The position numbers and the translations under genes are program-made. This document shows positions 33,998 through 46,963 of a DNA stretch of 64,000 nt, in pieces. Positions within the stretch are counted from its first letter, which is position 1. Each line of letters begins with the position of its first letter. The DNA comes from Serendipita indica DSM 11827 (taxonomy: Eukaryota; Basidiomycota; Agaricomycetes; Sebacinales; Serendipitaceae): contig CAJVGD010000042.1 of NCBI GenBank assembly GCA_910890315.1, forward strand, positions 1,302,001 to 1,366,000, given 5' to 3'. Below the pieces are notes generated by a model. It had not been told where the DNA came from, did no database searches, and saw nothing but the letters and a program-made list of their open reading frames with translations.

Positions 33998-34359
33998 GTA
34001 CCTACAGCAGACGATGGGTTCACGGAAACGTTTGTTTAGGATTTACAGCCAACGTCTTCCTGAACACTCTCACCAACACTTGTCTCCATACGGACAACCA
34101 TCACCAATCGGGTGCCCGTCATTGTCAAAGTACCAGCATCGAGTGGAATGTTTTTCTTGTCTGTGCATACGAAGTATACGGTACAAGTCATAAGACAGGT
34201 GATATAGATGCAGAAGGTTGGAGTCCGACTTCGAAATCGATGACGAACTCGACTGAGAAAAAAACTACCAAACATCTCATCGGTTCCACCAAGGACGACA
34301 TCTGTCAAAGTCAGCTACGCCTGCATGGGAGCCTGATTATGTTAGTGATTAGCAAATAC
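33998..34359. other. Intergenic region
   Basis: About 360 bp between two minus-strand genes. It must hold the promoter of the RS/coiled-coil gene and the 3' end of the acidic-protein gene. No feature stands out. Confidence 0.4.
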
Positions 34360-37051
34360 TTAGAGGCATGCACTCTCGGCCAGAGAGTCTAGGTTCGGCC
34401 AGCGGGCCTTGGCTATAGCTGACGATTGGAGTGCTACCGAATGATTACGCATGTCGGGGTTTTTTGGGACCCGATGCTGTATAGCGGGGTCAGCAAAGGG
34501 AAAGGATGGCGGAACGAGATACATACAATGGCGTTCACCGTCGTCTGGTTCCTCTTCAACCTCGCTAAATGATCGTTTCCGAATAGGTGGTGGTTGGTGG
34601 AGGTTGGTGGCGTGCTTCTCGTTCTTGCTGGTCTCGGATAGTGGCACCTCTCGATCTGAAGATAGCGGTGCTGGCGAAAGCTGAGCCTGGTTCTCAGCCA
34701 TCTCGAGGGCTGGTTCCACGAGTTCCTGCTCATCATATTGCGCAGTATCTTCTCCTTGCGTGCCTTCACCACCTGTTCCGTCTGCAAGTTCGTCATATTC
34801 TTCATCTCCCCATTCGTCATCATCCGGGAGAGTGGGCTCCTCTGCGGCTTCGGCTTCGGCTTCATCTTCGGCTGCAACATCTATTGGGGATGTGAGAAGA
34901 ATGAAACCAATCTGAAAGGCGTACGAACCATCGACATCCTCAACATGATGCTGCACATCTTCTGTCAGGCCATCTGTATTGGTTGTGGCTTCCAAAGTAC
35001 GATCTGATTGAAAGATTAGCAGAGAATTCCTGACGGAGTTCGCCGTACCATCCAAAGACTCGACTCCAAGGTGATCCTGATTATTTTCTAGAGATGCGCC
35101 GTTCTCCTCGGCGTCATATTCTATATGATGCTGTTAGCTTCCAGGAGCATGGTCGTCAATAACGTACCATTTGCAAGCTCAGTCTCGTCGAACCCAGCAA
35201 ATGGCAGCTCGTCCCCAGGTACGTACTCATCCTCGTGCACGTACTCTTCTTGCGCGGTATTATCTTCTTGTGTGTCGTCTTGGTTCTCTGTGGTAGGCTC
35301 AACTCCTTCACCCACGTCCTCCCAGTCATTTGTTTCTCCTTCTCCGACGGGCTGGGCAAGTTCGTCTATAGCATCTGCCTGATATTCGTCTTGCTCCTCT
35401 GACCACGCATCACCATCTGCATCCTCTGGCAATGGCGGTTCTAACTCTCCGTCGGCATCCTCTGGCAATGGCGGTTCTGGCTCCTCGTCTGCGTCCTCGG
35501 GCAATGGTGGTTCTGGCTCTCCATCACCATAGTTTTCATCAGCTTCTGGGGCATTATCAGCAGCATGTACCCCTTCAGGGGCTGATACTGGAAGAAAGTA
35601 AGAAACTTTACAAGGTAGAACGGGCCAACTCACCAGCAGGGTCAACAGATCCCGAGTTTGCATGATTCTCTATCGCCTGCTTGATAACATTATAGCGGTC
35701 GATGAAGCGAGATTGCAAAGAGATATCAAGATGAAGATAGCCCGAAAGGCCACAGCTCTGGTGCATAGAGACCAGGTCCGAAAGCGTAATCTTGTGTGCA
35801 TAAATGTTGTCCTATGATAACAGTGAGCAGAGAACTCCTTGTTCGCAGTAGAAATTCTCTCACCTCTGTCAAAACGAGTTGTAAATCCCGAACTACGAGC
35901 TGAAATTCTCTGTACTCAAACTCTGATCGTGAAAATATCGCTGGTTCAGCATTTTGCAACTCTTTTCGAAGCTCCATGAGCATGGTTGCAATTGGCTCTG
36001 CGAAAAGATGATGATGCTGATCTAGCAGTGTCAAGCGTGTGTCCGAGATCGATTGGGAAGTCGAAGGAACGAGGGAAACGTCGGGTTCTTTGAACAATGC
36101 CAGCGTTTGAGCCACAGTTGATGCTTCGGAAAAGGCGGTTAAAAGCACAGTCGTGACCGGAATATGCTCAGACTGCTGTGCATCTTCCAATCGTTCTTGA
36201 GCCGGCTCCACTACCTCCTCTGCTTGCTGCTCTAGTGGTGGAGCCTCCAAAGTGCTCTCTTCTGTTGGGGTCTCTGCAACAGGAGCTACATCTTCTCCTC
36301 CTTCTGGCTTTGTTCCTGGTGGTCCTGTAGTCTCCGGACTGTATCCCGTGATTAAAGCAGGCTCCTCTACACCAGGCTCCACGTTCTCCGCTCTCGCCAA
36401 TGAGATTGGCTGCTCATTATCGAGCGAGTAGGGAGGAGGTTCAACAATCACGGCAGTTGTCGGTACCGCGGCTGCTAAGTCTTCAGATGGTGGAGGTTCA
36501 TGAATGGTTGGTGCTGGAGCCAATATTTCAGACTCGGATGGTGGTGGCTGGCTCGGAGAGACCACTGTAGCTGATAAATCAACCGGGGGAACTGTAAGCA
36601 TGCCCACGGGCTCCACAACAGGTTCAAGAGAGGAAGTTCCAAAATGGCTTTCAACATGCGGCACAGTCACATCGTGAAGTTCTGCGTCTGGAACCTCAGT
36701 ATCGATGGTTTCATAGTTGCTCTCTGGCCCTCCACCCTCATAAGTCATCTCATATTCGTACTCTTCTCCGTGTGCGGCCGCGCTCATCTCAACTTCAGCC
36801 GCGCTCATCATCCCGTGGTCCTCTGTGTCAAACTCGACGTCGACGAGCTGAGCATCTGTATTCTGATCCGAATTCGTTGTCCAATATGGTTGGGCATCCG
36901 CCGTGGTCGTGAACGCCATCTCGTGCGGCGTTTGTTCTTGATGCTTGGGCGATTCCATGTCAATGGCAATCGCGGCGTCTCCTGGATGGTCTTCTTGCAT
37001 TGCAGAGTCATCCATTGTTCCTCCGATCTGTGGCAGCAGGGCTACTGACAT
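34360..37051 (-). CDS. Highly acidic Pro/Glu-rich protein
   Basis: About 780 aa from six or more exons. Exon 1 (from 37,051) is a 400-residue Glu/Pro/Val/Thr-rich region without domains, ending with a more helical block (REFQLVVRDLQLVLTE). The next exon holds the best structured part, DLVSMHQSCGLSGYLHLD and SLQSRFIDRYNVIKQ. Then come three copies of a 12-residue acidic repeat, long Asp/Glu runs (DEWGDEEYDELADG), a basic patch (IRKRSFSEVEEEP) and the tail HRVPKNPDMRNHS. Such acidic proteins are often nuclear or chromatin-linked. I do not recognise the family; some small exons near 34,900-35,120 are uncertain. Confidence 0.6.
35421..35528 (-). repeat. Three 36-bp in-frame tandem repeats
   Basis: Units at 35421-35456, 35457-35492 and 35493-35528 are 36 bp each and encode variants of EPEPPLPEDADE. 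The first two units are closest in DNA sequence. They lie in the acidic protein gene and keep frame. Confidence 0.85.
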
Positions 37052-37153
37052 TTGCAGATGAAGTCAGGTTGAAGATTTTTAGCAACCTGCTCTCAGATTC
37101 AAGTAAGGGTGATAGCGCAAAGAAATATATACTCTGTAACGAGGTAATATAAT

Positions 37154-38770
37154 TTATGGTATCCAGGGGCTAACAGAAGGGCCACCAACGCGGGCAGTGA
37201 GAAATGTTGCATTACCCCCATCATTGACGTAGAAACAATCCTCCAGACGTACCCCAACCTGAACATTTCAGTGGTTAACAATCTAAATGCGCTTTCAGAC
37301 CTCTCACCTCGCCCTCGATGTAGATCCCTGGTTCGTTGGAAAACGCATTACCCTTCTTCAGAAGCACATCACTCCCTCCAACAAGATATGGAGATTCATG
37401 GCCCTGTATTCCTATACCTACATGTCATGAGCGCTTCTTTCCAAAGTACACTCTCGCCTTACCATGCCCCAGCCGATGCGTAAAGTGGCCGCGGTAGCCG
37501 TACTTGTCGATTAAACTTCGTGCTTGGGCATCGACGTCTCTAGCCTTGACGCCCTCCTGAGCGTATTTTGCAGCAGCAGATTGAGCCTTCTGGACCGTAT
37601 ACCAAACCTCTAGATGCTTGGAAGGTATTCGCGATTCAGGGAGTGCCACAGTCTGTGAGACGTTGAGAACCCAGAATCACGATCTAATAGTACTTACTCT
37701 TGTAACGTCAGAGTAGTAACCATGCAACGTTCCCATCAAGTCGAAGAGGGCGAGGTCTTCCTTGCCCAGCTGTCGGTCATTCCCGCTGCCATGAGGCAAT
37801 GCGGCGTTTTCTGATACGAGGTGAGTTATAGCAGAAAGGTAAAGTGACCTACTTCCAAAGAGGACGAGGGCACTGAGATCGTTCAATCCGGCTTCATCCA
37901 TAGCTGCGAGAATCATCCCTTTCGCCTCAGACTCGCGGATACCTAGCTTCAAGCGATACCTGACCTCTCTCAGGGCAAGTAGTGTAACCTACGCCACTAA
38001 GCTGGGTGCCTCATTGTAACGGGACATACCTCGTTTGCACAACGCATGATAGCCAGTTCCGCCGGTGACTTGCGTTCACGCAAAGCACGTACCTGTGCCG
38101 ATGATATCTTGACAAAGGCATGCTGGGCTGCCTGTTGTATCCCATCAGCGATGAAATAGCGCGACGCCTCGTCGACGAAGATGGTAGGTTTGGATGTGCC
38201 GGAGGTGATGACCGAGAGAACCACTTGATATGGATTCTCGTCTTCTTCCCAGGTGACGAACTGTATGTCGGACGATGGAATATTCAACATTTTGGCTCGA
38301 GTCAACTCGAACCGTGGAGTGACGACTGTAAGAGAGGGAACAATCTCCTCGATATTGTTATGGCGTAGTACCTTTGGTGCAATGACGATGAGAAATGGTC
38401 TCTCAGACGCTTTCCATTTCGCAGACGAGACGTTTGCAAAATAGAGTGCGTTTGCGCCCGGTTCAGCGACATATGCAGCAGCTCCAAGGTCATATAAGAC
38501 CTTCGTAAGTGCGGCTTGTCGTCCAAGGTACTCCTCCCTTGTGATTGGAGGAGTAGATTTGCAGTGATCTGCGAGGAACGAAAAGTCGTCTGGCTTCCAG
38601 AGTGGTTCGGGTGCCTTGGTCATCTGGAGAAGAGTCCAAAGGGAACCAATTGCGAGGAGGAAGATTGTAAGGAGAGAGCTAAACCTCCGTTTTGGTTTTG
38701 TCGCCATTGTCAAGACATGTTTCTCCATGGGCGAGGACCAAGGTATTAGTGAAGGCCAGTTACGACGCAT
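37154..38770 (-). CDS. Membrane-anchored Xaa-Pro aminopeptidase (M24)
   Basis: A metallopeptidase of the M24 'pita-bread' fold that removes N-terminal residues before proline. About six exons. Residues 30-50 form a membrane segment (LLTIFLLAIGSLWTLL) after a basic stretch (KPKRRFSS), so it is probably a type II signal-anchored protein of the secretory system. The creatinase-like N-terminal domain follows. The catalytic part shows the metal ligands in order: FDLMGTLHGYYSDVTR (two Asp), GHFTHRLGHG (His), SNEPGIY (Glu) and VRLEDCFYV (Glu). The protein ends SVSPWIP. Start choices are Met 38770, 38728 or 38707; the first was used, but the third (MATKPKRR) is equally likely. Confidence 0.85.
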
Positions 38771-38843
38771 GTAGATACAAAGTAGTATTAGAGCATCGAA
38801 GATTCATTATTACAAGGGCTGTGGTTTGTCTTGTATTGGCAGT

Positions 38844-41353
38844 TCATCCGTCATATTCCTGACCTTCGCCGCCGCGTGCCGGCTCCGGTCGGTTCGTCAG
38901 ATTACTTCCTCTGATAAACGTGGTAGCGACATGGTCTAGTCCATCACCTTCTGATCCCGACGATTCCTCGCCGTCACCGCGATCCTCTGGCGCCGACGAT
39001 TCTACACCCATGGATTGTTGAGCCTCAGGCTCCTCCTGCACCTGTTCACCCTCGGTCGGCTTTTCACTCTTCCGTCCAGAAATAGTCAATTTTTCCTGGT
39101 CTGCTGTCGGTTCGCTCGCGTCCTTGGGCGTTGTCCTTACTTCGTCCATATCCTCGTCTGGATCATAAGGAATATTCTCCACCTCCGCAAGCCATTTTTT
39201 GACCTTCCTCGAAACGCTCCTGTGTATATAAGGAAGAGACTTCTTCATGGCCCGACGATAGGCTCTGGCATCATCCGACTTGAACGTATAAATCTCGTCA
39301 AGATCAGCTTCCTGGTATTTCCGGATGGATTCCAAGTCTTCTTCATTGCGTTCGTAGTAGGGCTCCTGTATTGCGACATAGCGCGGAGGCCGTCGAATAG
39401 CACTCGGGGGTCTCTCAACAAAGCCGTACTTGTGTTTGCCCATTCCAAGAAATTCCTCATACTTGATGATATCCATGGGGTGCATCACGTTGTCCCACAT
39501 AGAGGTCAATTTTGATGCATGTTTCTGGAGTGCCATCCAAGCCAAACCAAGACGTACCCGCTCGACCAAACAATGTCGATCATCGTCATCGCCGGTTGCT
39601 GGGCGATAGAGGGGAATCTCGTCAAAGACGTAGGAGACGTAGTTGATCGGCTCTGGCCCATCCGGATCGTCGGGGAGGATGGGGATATGCGCCACAAGGT
39701 AGCACTTCTCCCAATCGTACAAAATCCCAGGAATCCAACCCCACTCCGGAAAATCCCACCAGTAGAGCGTCTTAGGCGTAGGCTCCTGGTCAAGTGGATC
39801 AGGTAGAAACTCTTTGACGTTTTCTCCCTCCGCTGCGGGTGGGAAAAGCGGCACTTCGGCAGCCTGCTCGCTTCGGCGCGGGATAACTTGCTGCTGTACG
39901 CGTAGCCACCAGGTCATGACAAAGGTATCCAGAGAGGGCTGAACGGCACACGCCAAATCCTCGACACAGTGACTGAGTCTCTCTTCTGGCGTCTTTCGCT
40001 GCCACTCCTCAGTCTCGAAATGTGGCGCTTGATCCCATTTTCGAACAAAGTCAGGCCATTGGACGGGACCCTTCATGGCAATCAAAACAGCCGGACGTGT
40101 ATACGAAATGGGCCAAGTGCGGGCGATTTCAACCTCTTCTTTCTTGTAGGGCCGAATAGTGTTGTGCACCAGAGCGAATTCAATCCGCGAAGGTGAGTCC
40201 TCAAACGTCATTGGACCCCACCATTGTTGCTTGGGCGTTCTACACCAAGTCAGTCGCAAAGCAGAAAAGTGGGAGAGTATGCATACACGAGGAGCCAGCA
40301 CAAAGGAATATTTGTAAAGAAGGTAATAAATGCGGATTCGACATTGTTTTCTCCCATTGGCATGTTGACGACTTCCAAGAATCGCTCGAGACAAGGGAAA
40401 ATCTCAATATGGTCACCTTCAGCAATCCCCTTTGGACGGGTAAGGCGGAAATGAAAGCAAAAATCCGGAAGCAGCGATTGGCTGAGGCGGGTAGAGAGGT
40501 GACGACGGATCAGATTCTTAGTAGGGATTCGTTCGAGGTGTTCTCCGATAGGTTCCGTATAGAATGCCATACGAGTCCGAAATATTTCTTCCCTGTCGTA
40601 CTTGTCTGATTCCCAAGGTCTGTTACTTGCGAGGACAATGACCACCTCCTCTTGCTAGTTGGCCGCTTGTAAGAGTGAAATTCACAGGCGGCATTGAGCA
40701 CTTACAAACCAATCCTCGGGCATGCCCATCTTTTTTCCAGGTTTCGGCCTCCATGCCTCCTTCATCCGTTCAATGTGGTCGAGATGGTGCCGGATGCGCG
40801 AGGATAGGGCTCGTGGAATGGAAGCGTTCTGGTAATGATACCAGTCCCAGCCTGGAAGAAACTCTTTAATTTTCTCGGGCCCAGATTGTCCTGGCTGTTC
40901 GTCCTGCTCGGCAGGTTCGGGAGCAGGTTCGGGCGTTTGGGCTTTCTTTTGTCTCTTTTTACTCTTTCCTTTGCCCTTCTTTGGTGCAGGTTTCTGCTTC
41001 TTATTCTCTATGGGCTTTCCCGTACTGGGATCAACATCCAAACTGCGGGCTGTGATGAGCCCGACGCGTCTTGCGTGTTGTAACCAAACTCACAAGATAG
41101 GTGGGTCCCTGAAGATGCCGGCATAGTCCATCAACAATCTCAACTGATGCTCGGCACGCGTCTTTTGTTCCTCTTCGTCATAGCTGGCCATTGAATCCGA
41201 GTCGGGGAACTCGTCTGTTTGTGGCTGGATCCAGTCTGCCGGGAGTAGTTCGCGCTCCTGTTCGACAGCTTTCGCTTTCTTGCGTTGTTTTAGTGTTATA
41301 TCCGGGTCTACGGCCTCCGCCGTCTCGTCAAAGTGGACCTTTCTTTTGCCCAT
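38844..41353 (-). CDS. Conserved-looking large protein of unknown function
   Basis: About 770 aa from four or five exons, starting MGKRKVHFDETAEAVD at 41,353. A basic nuclear-type segment (KKQKPAPKKGKGKSKKRQKK) is followed by several Trp-rich globular stretches, such as LPGWDWYHYQNASIP, KQQWWGPMTF and YWWDFPEWGWIPGILYDW, and by an acidic Ser/Glu-rich tail. The density of aromatic residues argues for a folded domain rather than disorder. The exon joining DPPI to LDVDPSTGKP uses a 50-nt intron with gtgagt and gcag ends. The gene begins 115 bp downstream of the V-ATPase subunit H stop on the same strand. No known family motif was found; a nuclear location is inferred from the basic segment. Confidence 0.65.
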
Positions 41354-41468
41354 AGTTGTGGCCGTGTCTAACGTTTGCCCCGACGCGCGACCAGACAAGT
41401 CGCCCTGAGTTTGCCACAACTCTTTCAAGTCCATCTCTGAGATAGTATTACACATTCGTAACAACTCG

Positions 41469-43255
41469 CTACACACTCCGCCATGGATGGCTCACGAGTC
41501 GCTGGACGGCAATCAGCGCCTCATACCGCACATCTCCGTTTTCATGACCCATTAGCTCCATGATCCTTGTCTTTCCACCTAGGTCGGCAACGATTCTACA
41601 AAAGATCAATCTCTTGTCTAGTTTTTCAGGGAGCTGCACCTACTTCTTACCCCGGTCGTAGAACTTGACATATTGGCCAATATCGTGTGAGCCAACAGCG
41701 AGGACGAGCGGGTCCGTAGAGCTCTGTAGGAGGCCAATCAAAACTCTGTGACATGTTAGAGGCGGGCAGCATCATCCAACTTGTCGACAAACCGGAGTTG
41801 TTGGTAGTCGCGCTCATTCAGTCGGACTGCATTCTCCTTCCAAAAATCGTCCGAGGTATGTACCGGAGTCCATGACAAATGACCAGAGGCAAGCTCCGAG
41901 GTGTACTCATCGTATGTTCTGTCAATCACCTCAGCTCTAGTTTCCTCAAGTTGGATCATACGAACGTCAGACTTTGGAAGTTTGCTGTAAGCTCATCCTT
42001 GAGGAACTGGAGGTCCTCGACAATGTCTTCATCGGTCCACTTCCTTGCCAAAAGTGTCTTGATGAAAGGGAGCAATTGTACGACGAGCATGGAGGGGAGG
42101 TTGTTCTGAGGAGCCTTGGTGACCAGATTCTAGACAGTGTGAGTTGAGTCATTGTTCGAAGGATCTATACATACTCTAAATGTTGCAATGATGACCCTCG
42201 ACACCTTCTCCTTGACTGCCGACTGAGCAGCGTCCTTGAGTAACGGAATGATATCATACTGCCTGTATCTACTTGAGAAAACATTTCCCAAAATGCATTG
42301 ATGCGTACTTGTTGATCTCCTTGGCCACTTCCGTTTCGAATGTCATCAGCCATAAACAAAAGGTGACTTGGTACGTCATTTGAGGACCTGGGTCACTCTT
42401 CAAGATGGATACCAGTCTGTAATGATCAGCTTCATAAAGCACTGGACAATATTGCATGCTCACCCGTTCAGAATTGCAGGCATCTGCCAGACGGTTTTGC
42501 GAACCTCAGAGCGAGGTAGCAGTGCTTCTAGGGCTTGAACCGCGACATCTCTACCGTTTACCGAGCTCCCTTGTACAAGGGACGAGAGTGTATGTAGCAA
42601 TGGTGAATATTGCTGGGGCTGAAGGGTACCTGGTTCTGCACTGGATACAATAAGCACTTCTCCTAGGTGAGCAGAGTCTCTTACCTCATCAGAGTTGTCA
42701 CAATTTGACAAGCCTTCAACTGTACCCATTCATCACTCGATTCAAACGTCCTTAAAGCCCATCAGTCACAAGAACATGGACCAAGAACGGAGTTTACTTG
42801 AGGAATGGAGTGTAAGGAAGCTCGGTATCAATCTTCTTTGTAGCGAGGAACAGCGGTATACGCTCGTCATGATCTATCCGCCGATTCAGTCAAGATACAG
42901 GACGAGAGGTAGAAAACAGCGAACCGAGAAGAGAGTCACCAATCAAAACAAGAATGTTTTGCATAGTATCGACACGCTCAATCTTCTTGAGCAAGGTAAG
43001 ATAGAGCAGCGCATACTGCGGTCCGTCTGTGACGAGAATCGACTCGATCTTTGCTCGTGGCTGTCTATCCACACGTTTGATGAGTGTTAGCTCGTCGCTC
43101 GTTATCAATTCTGCTCGTTGGTATCCCTAGGATGGACGTTATCGCGCTGAGCGCACGTATGCTCGTCGTCGTACCTCCCACGGCACCGGTTTTGACCGTA
43201 TTTTCGTTGCTCCATCATCTAGAAAACTATTGGAGACCAAGGCGAGTTGCGACAT
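41469..43255 (-). CDS. VMA13: V-type proton ATPase subunit H
   Basis: Subunit H is a HEAT/armadillo-like protein that couples the V1 and V0 sectors and restrains ATP hydrolysis when V1 is free. It acts at the vacuole and other endomembranes. Around seven exons. The N-terminus, [20 protein letters not shown], and the following [17 protein letters not shown] and [11 protein letters not shown] match the family. The C-terminal domain has [37 protein letters not shown] and [19 protein letters not shown]. The stop at 41,469 follows SHPWRSV. Its length, about 440 aa, is normal. Identification is firm; internal exon edges near 42,150-42,460 were not all resolved. Confidence 0.9.
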
Positions 43256-43346
43256 AATGGCTTGAGAAGAGGCCACTTTCGGTCAAGTTTAACATGCAAC
43301 AACCAACAGAGTCTATCAGAGATTTCGGGTGGTACATGGCAAAAAA

Positions 43347-46300
43347 CTACTCTTCATCAGACATTTGGATCTCTTCCTCGTTGCCTTCTGCAGCCTTGTC
43401 ACCGTCTTGCATTGACTTGTCTGCGTTTGACTCTGCAGGTTTCACAACCGTGGTCGTGGCACGGACGAAAGCGGGGCCTTTGGTAGCTTGCTTCTCCGCT
43501 GCAGCCATAGGATCAACAGGTGCAGAGGGCTCGATACTTTTTGCATCCTTCTGAGTTCCGAGGGTATGGGCGGCAAGGAAGGATGCTTCCGTGTTGTACT
43601 GGCTCTGTACACTGCGCTTGATCCTCAGGTACTCCTTAAACGTGTCTTCCGAGCCCGTCTCCACCTCGAATTGATTCCACTCGGACCAGAATTCGGGGAA
43701 CAACCGCGGGTCGCAAAATTGCGAAGCGTGGGCATAAATCGCACGTGCTCTGTCAATCTCGCCGAGCTTGCGTTCCATTGCGGCAAATCTCAGGCACATT
43801 TGAGCCGTTTGTCGGTCTGGGAGTACCTCGAGTGCCTTCTCGAAGATGGATCGGGTCGCTGGCAAGCCGAAATTCTCCGTGACTTTGGCGATGTAGATAG
43901 TAAACATCTAGAGACGGTCAGGGAGGCTCCATATCGATGGGACTGCTCCACATACCTCAAACTTGTCCTCGTCGGACACCACCGAAGCAGCTCTCTCATA
44001 AATGGCCATGGCCCGCTTCGCCAATCCATAGTCCTCCTCCAATTTCGCATACATGAGAAAGAGGGGTTTGCAGTACTTTTGAGGGCACTTTTCGAGCGCT
44101 TGCTCGAACAAGTCTCGTGTTCGCTCGAGCTTGGAACCACCCTGTTTTCCAATTTGGTCAGCAGAAGTCAACGAAACACAGAGACGACATACGTAGCGCT
44201 TGACAAACTTTGACAAGTAAATGTTCCAAATTTCGAATGAGATGGGAAAGTTAAACAATTCGACACCCCGTTCATACACTTTGAAGCTTTCCTCGTAATA
44301 CTGATTGTCCTCCAGGAAGGTAGCGTAGTTGACAATTATCTGCAAGGCGGAGATTAGAATGATCCTGCCAGTGGTCGTGTCGCGCTTTACGCACTTGAGC
44401 ATTTGCTATTCGTAACTCGAGAATCTTGTCGTAGACTTTCTTTGTACTTTCAACAGATCCAATAGACTCCTCTAGGTCGACGTAAAAAGACCATAGTTTG
44501 AGCGACTTGAAGAGTCGAGCCTGAACGGGGAGACTCTATAGAGGAATCAAATCGTGGTCGGAGGGACTATAACGTCTCTTACCTGATCATGGTAGTTAAT
44601 CTTTGGGTCTTTTGGCACATACGCAGCGCGTTGCATAAGTCGAATGGCTTCATCGAAGTTTCTATAGTGGCATTGAGAAGGTAGTCCCAGGCCAAGATGC
44701 GCACCTACTCATGCCGTATCTCCATCTCTGCCCATTCGCACCAAACCTCGGCAAGTTCCTCGACCGTTCTAAAGTTGACCTTGGTTGCCTTTTCCAGGAG
44801 CTTTCTTGCGCTGTCGAGGCTGGGCTCAGACTGGCCCGTCGTCCCACCTTCTTCATAAAACTTGGCGAAATTAATGTAAAGGCGGTGGAAATTGGCGCTG
44901 GCCTTTTTCGGCGCAATGGTTTCCAGCGCCCTTGTATACGTCTCAGCGACTTTTTCATCATTGTCTCCCCAAAGCGCTATTCGCTTCTCCCACTCCTGAA
45001 CGTCGTGTGGATTTCTCCGAATCAGAACGTCGTTCACAAGGAACGGCCTTCGATCGTTTAGTTCCTCAAACGTTTGCATCTGGAGGTCCAGGTCCGCCTC
45101 GATCTCCGCCGCCGACTCTTCGTCTTCTGGTGATTCCAATGCGGCCATCAACGCAGTTATGAGCGACTCGAAAAATTCGGCATAGGCATCAAAGATTTGG
45201 GTAAAGTCCCGAACAGTGAGCACAGAGGTGATCCCTTCCTCGAAGGTTTGTTTGGCCTAGCCAAAAGTGAGCACGAAAAGTGATTGGCTTTTGTGAAGGT
45301 ATTACCTTTTCAAACTCTCCCCGCTTCGACCAGTATGTGGCCATGCCGGCCCACAGTCGACCGGCTTGGTCTTTGTAAACGTCGAGACCGTCGCGCCGCA
45401 CGACCTTCTCTACATTAATCTTGCGAGGACTCGAAGGGTCCACATCTTCATCATACGTCTCCTCTTCTTCCACAGGTTGTGGAGGCGCAGCAAACCTCAC
45501 CAACGATCCAGTCCCATTCTTTGTAGCTGGCTTATTTTGGGTGCTCGCACCGGGCTCGGCAGCGAGTTGCTGTTGCGCTTCTTCAATATCCATTCCGACC
45601 TCTTCTGGATACTGTTGTACCACATCCAGCCATTCTCCGAGGAGCTGGTATGGGCTCTTTCCTTCGGGACTGGTGTATTTGCCTTTGGCAGCCTTTCTCG
45701 CAAGACCCAACAGCAACTTTGCAGCCTCGAGTGGCCTCGGTTGTGGGTTATCCGGAGAAAGCAGGATAGCCGTATACCGTTCGGTGATTGAGGGGTCGAT
45801 GGCGAGATAGCGTCGGTAGACGCGTGCCGTTGTGCTTCCACCCTTTGCTTCAGACCATAAGAGATATACAGTCCAGACTCTTGAGTGAAGAGACGGGGGG
45901 AGCGTCCGAAGTGCACGGTCAAAGGTTCGGCGTGCATGAGTATGGGAGATCTGGGCTGGACATTGAGGATGCTGAAAGAGGGTAAAGTACATTAACCAGA
46001 GTCGTGGCATCTTCGTATAATAGTCAGCAAGCTTGTTTCAACGCGCTCTAGAGTGAGCTCACCGTCGGAAGCCAAGTCAAGGCCCGTTCAAACGTCGCAA
46101 TGAGAGACTTCCACTCCTCCCAGCCAACTACACCGTCAAGACCCGCTTCCCACGTCTCAGCATATGCCAATTCATCCTCCAACGCCTCTCTCATCTCAGC
46201 CAGCTTTTTGCGGCCTCCTGCTCGCTTTGGTTTGACGCCTTTTCCGAGCACATAGAGGCATCTCATTTGTAAATACGCCTTCCATAGCTTGAACGAGGTT

Positions 46301-46620
46301 GGAAAATACGCGAGCGCAGACTCGTATAGGTACACCAACTTTTGCAGCCCAAGACGCGCCTCGGGTGTGCTCAGCAGACCCAGCGTCTGTTCTATTTCAG
46401 GCGCAGCGGGTTGAGCTTTCTTTTGCTGCGCGATTACCGCGTCCTTTGCCGCTTGGATCGCCGTCCACCAATGTCGAAAGGAGCCGGCGTTGCGCTGTAG
46501 ATCTTCTTCACGCTGTACATCGGATGGTTGAAGTAGATTAGGATGCGTTATAGGGGTAGGAATGGGCCAGGTCAGAGGAAAGAGGGTGTGTAAAGGGCTC
46601 TCCTCCATGGTCAGGTCCAA
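43347..46620 (-). CDS. SYF1: Pre-mRNA splicing factor SYF1 (HAT repeats)
   Basis: SYF1 (human XAB2) is a large HAT-repeat scaffold of the NineTeen complex in the spliceosome. About nine exons encode roughly 950 aa. The repeats are easy to see: LWKAYLQMR, LWLMYFTLFQHP, RVWTVYLLWSE, HDVQEWEKRIALW, EVWCEWAEMEIRH, IWNIYLSKFVKRY, PLFLMYAKLEEDYG and FPEFWSEWNQFEVETGSED. These include the conserved Trp and Tyr pairs of each helix-turn-helix. The C-terminus is acidic (GNEEEIQMSDEE), as in the family. The Met at 46620 or, four codons later, at 46608 could start the protein. It lies directly downstream of the third zinc-finger gene's 3' end region, on the same strand. Confidence 0.92.
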
Positions 46621-46963
46621 CGTTCCGCCGCTGCTCTGTGTGTTGTAAAATTCAGTGTGGTGCTACGCAGAACGACTTTCTAAACGCGATATAAACATCT
46701 TCAAGAGGGAACGTGGGTAGCCGGTATGAGCGCTCCTGCACTCGATGGGTTACATTGATCAAGGTTGGTAGTGAAGTAATTGTACAACTGATATACTATC
46801 AATAAGCTAGGTGGCTGCTCCCGGACCCCGCCTACCCACAAATCGATGTGGGAGTCAAAGTCTGCAAACAAGCCACGAGATGAAGACGTAGAGGTGCGTG
46901 ACATAAGTTACAATGTAGCACCGCACCCGACGCTCTCTATAGGAGGACGTATGGACGTGGATG

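Noticed and set aside
43488-44213. 241-residue plus-strand open frame
   Set aside because: It is antisense to the SYF1 HAT repeats and shows no domain of its own.
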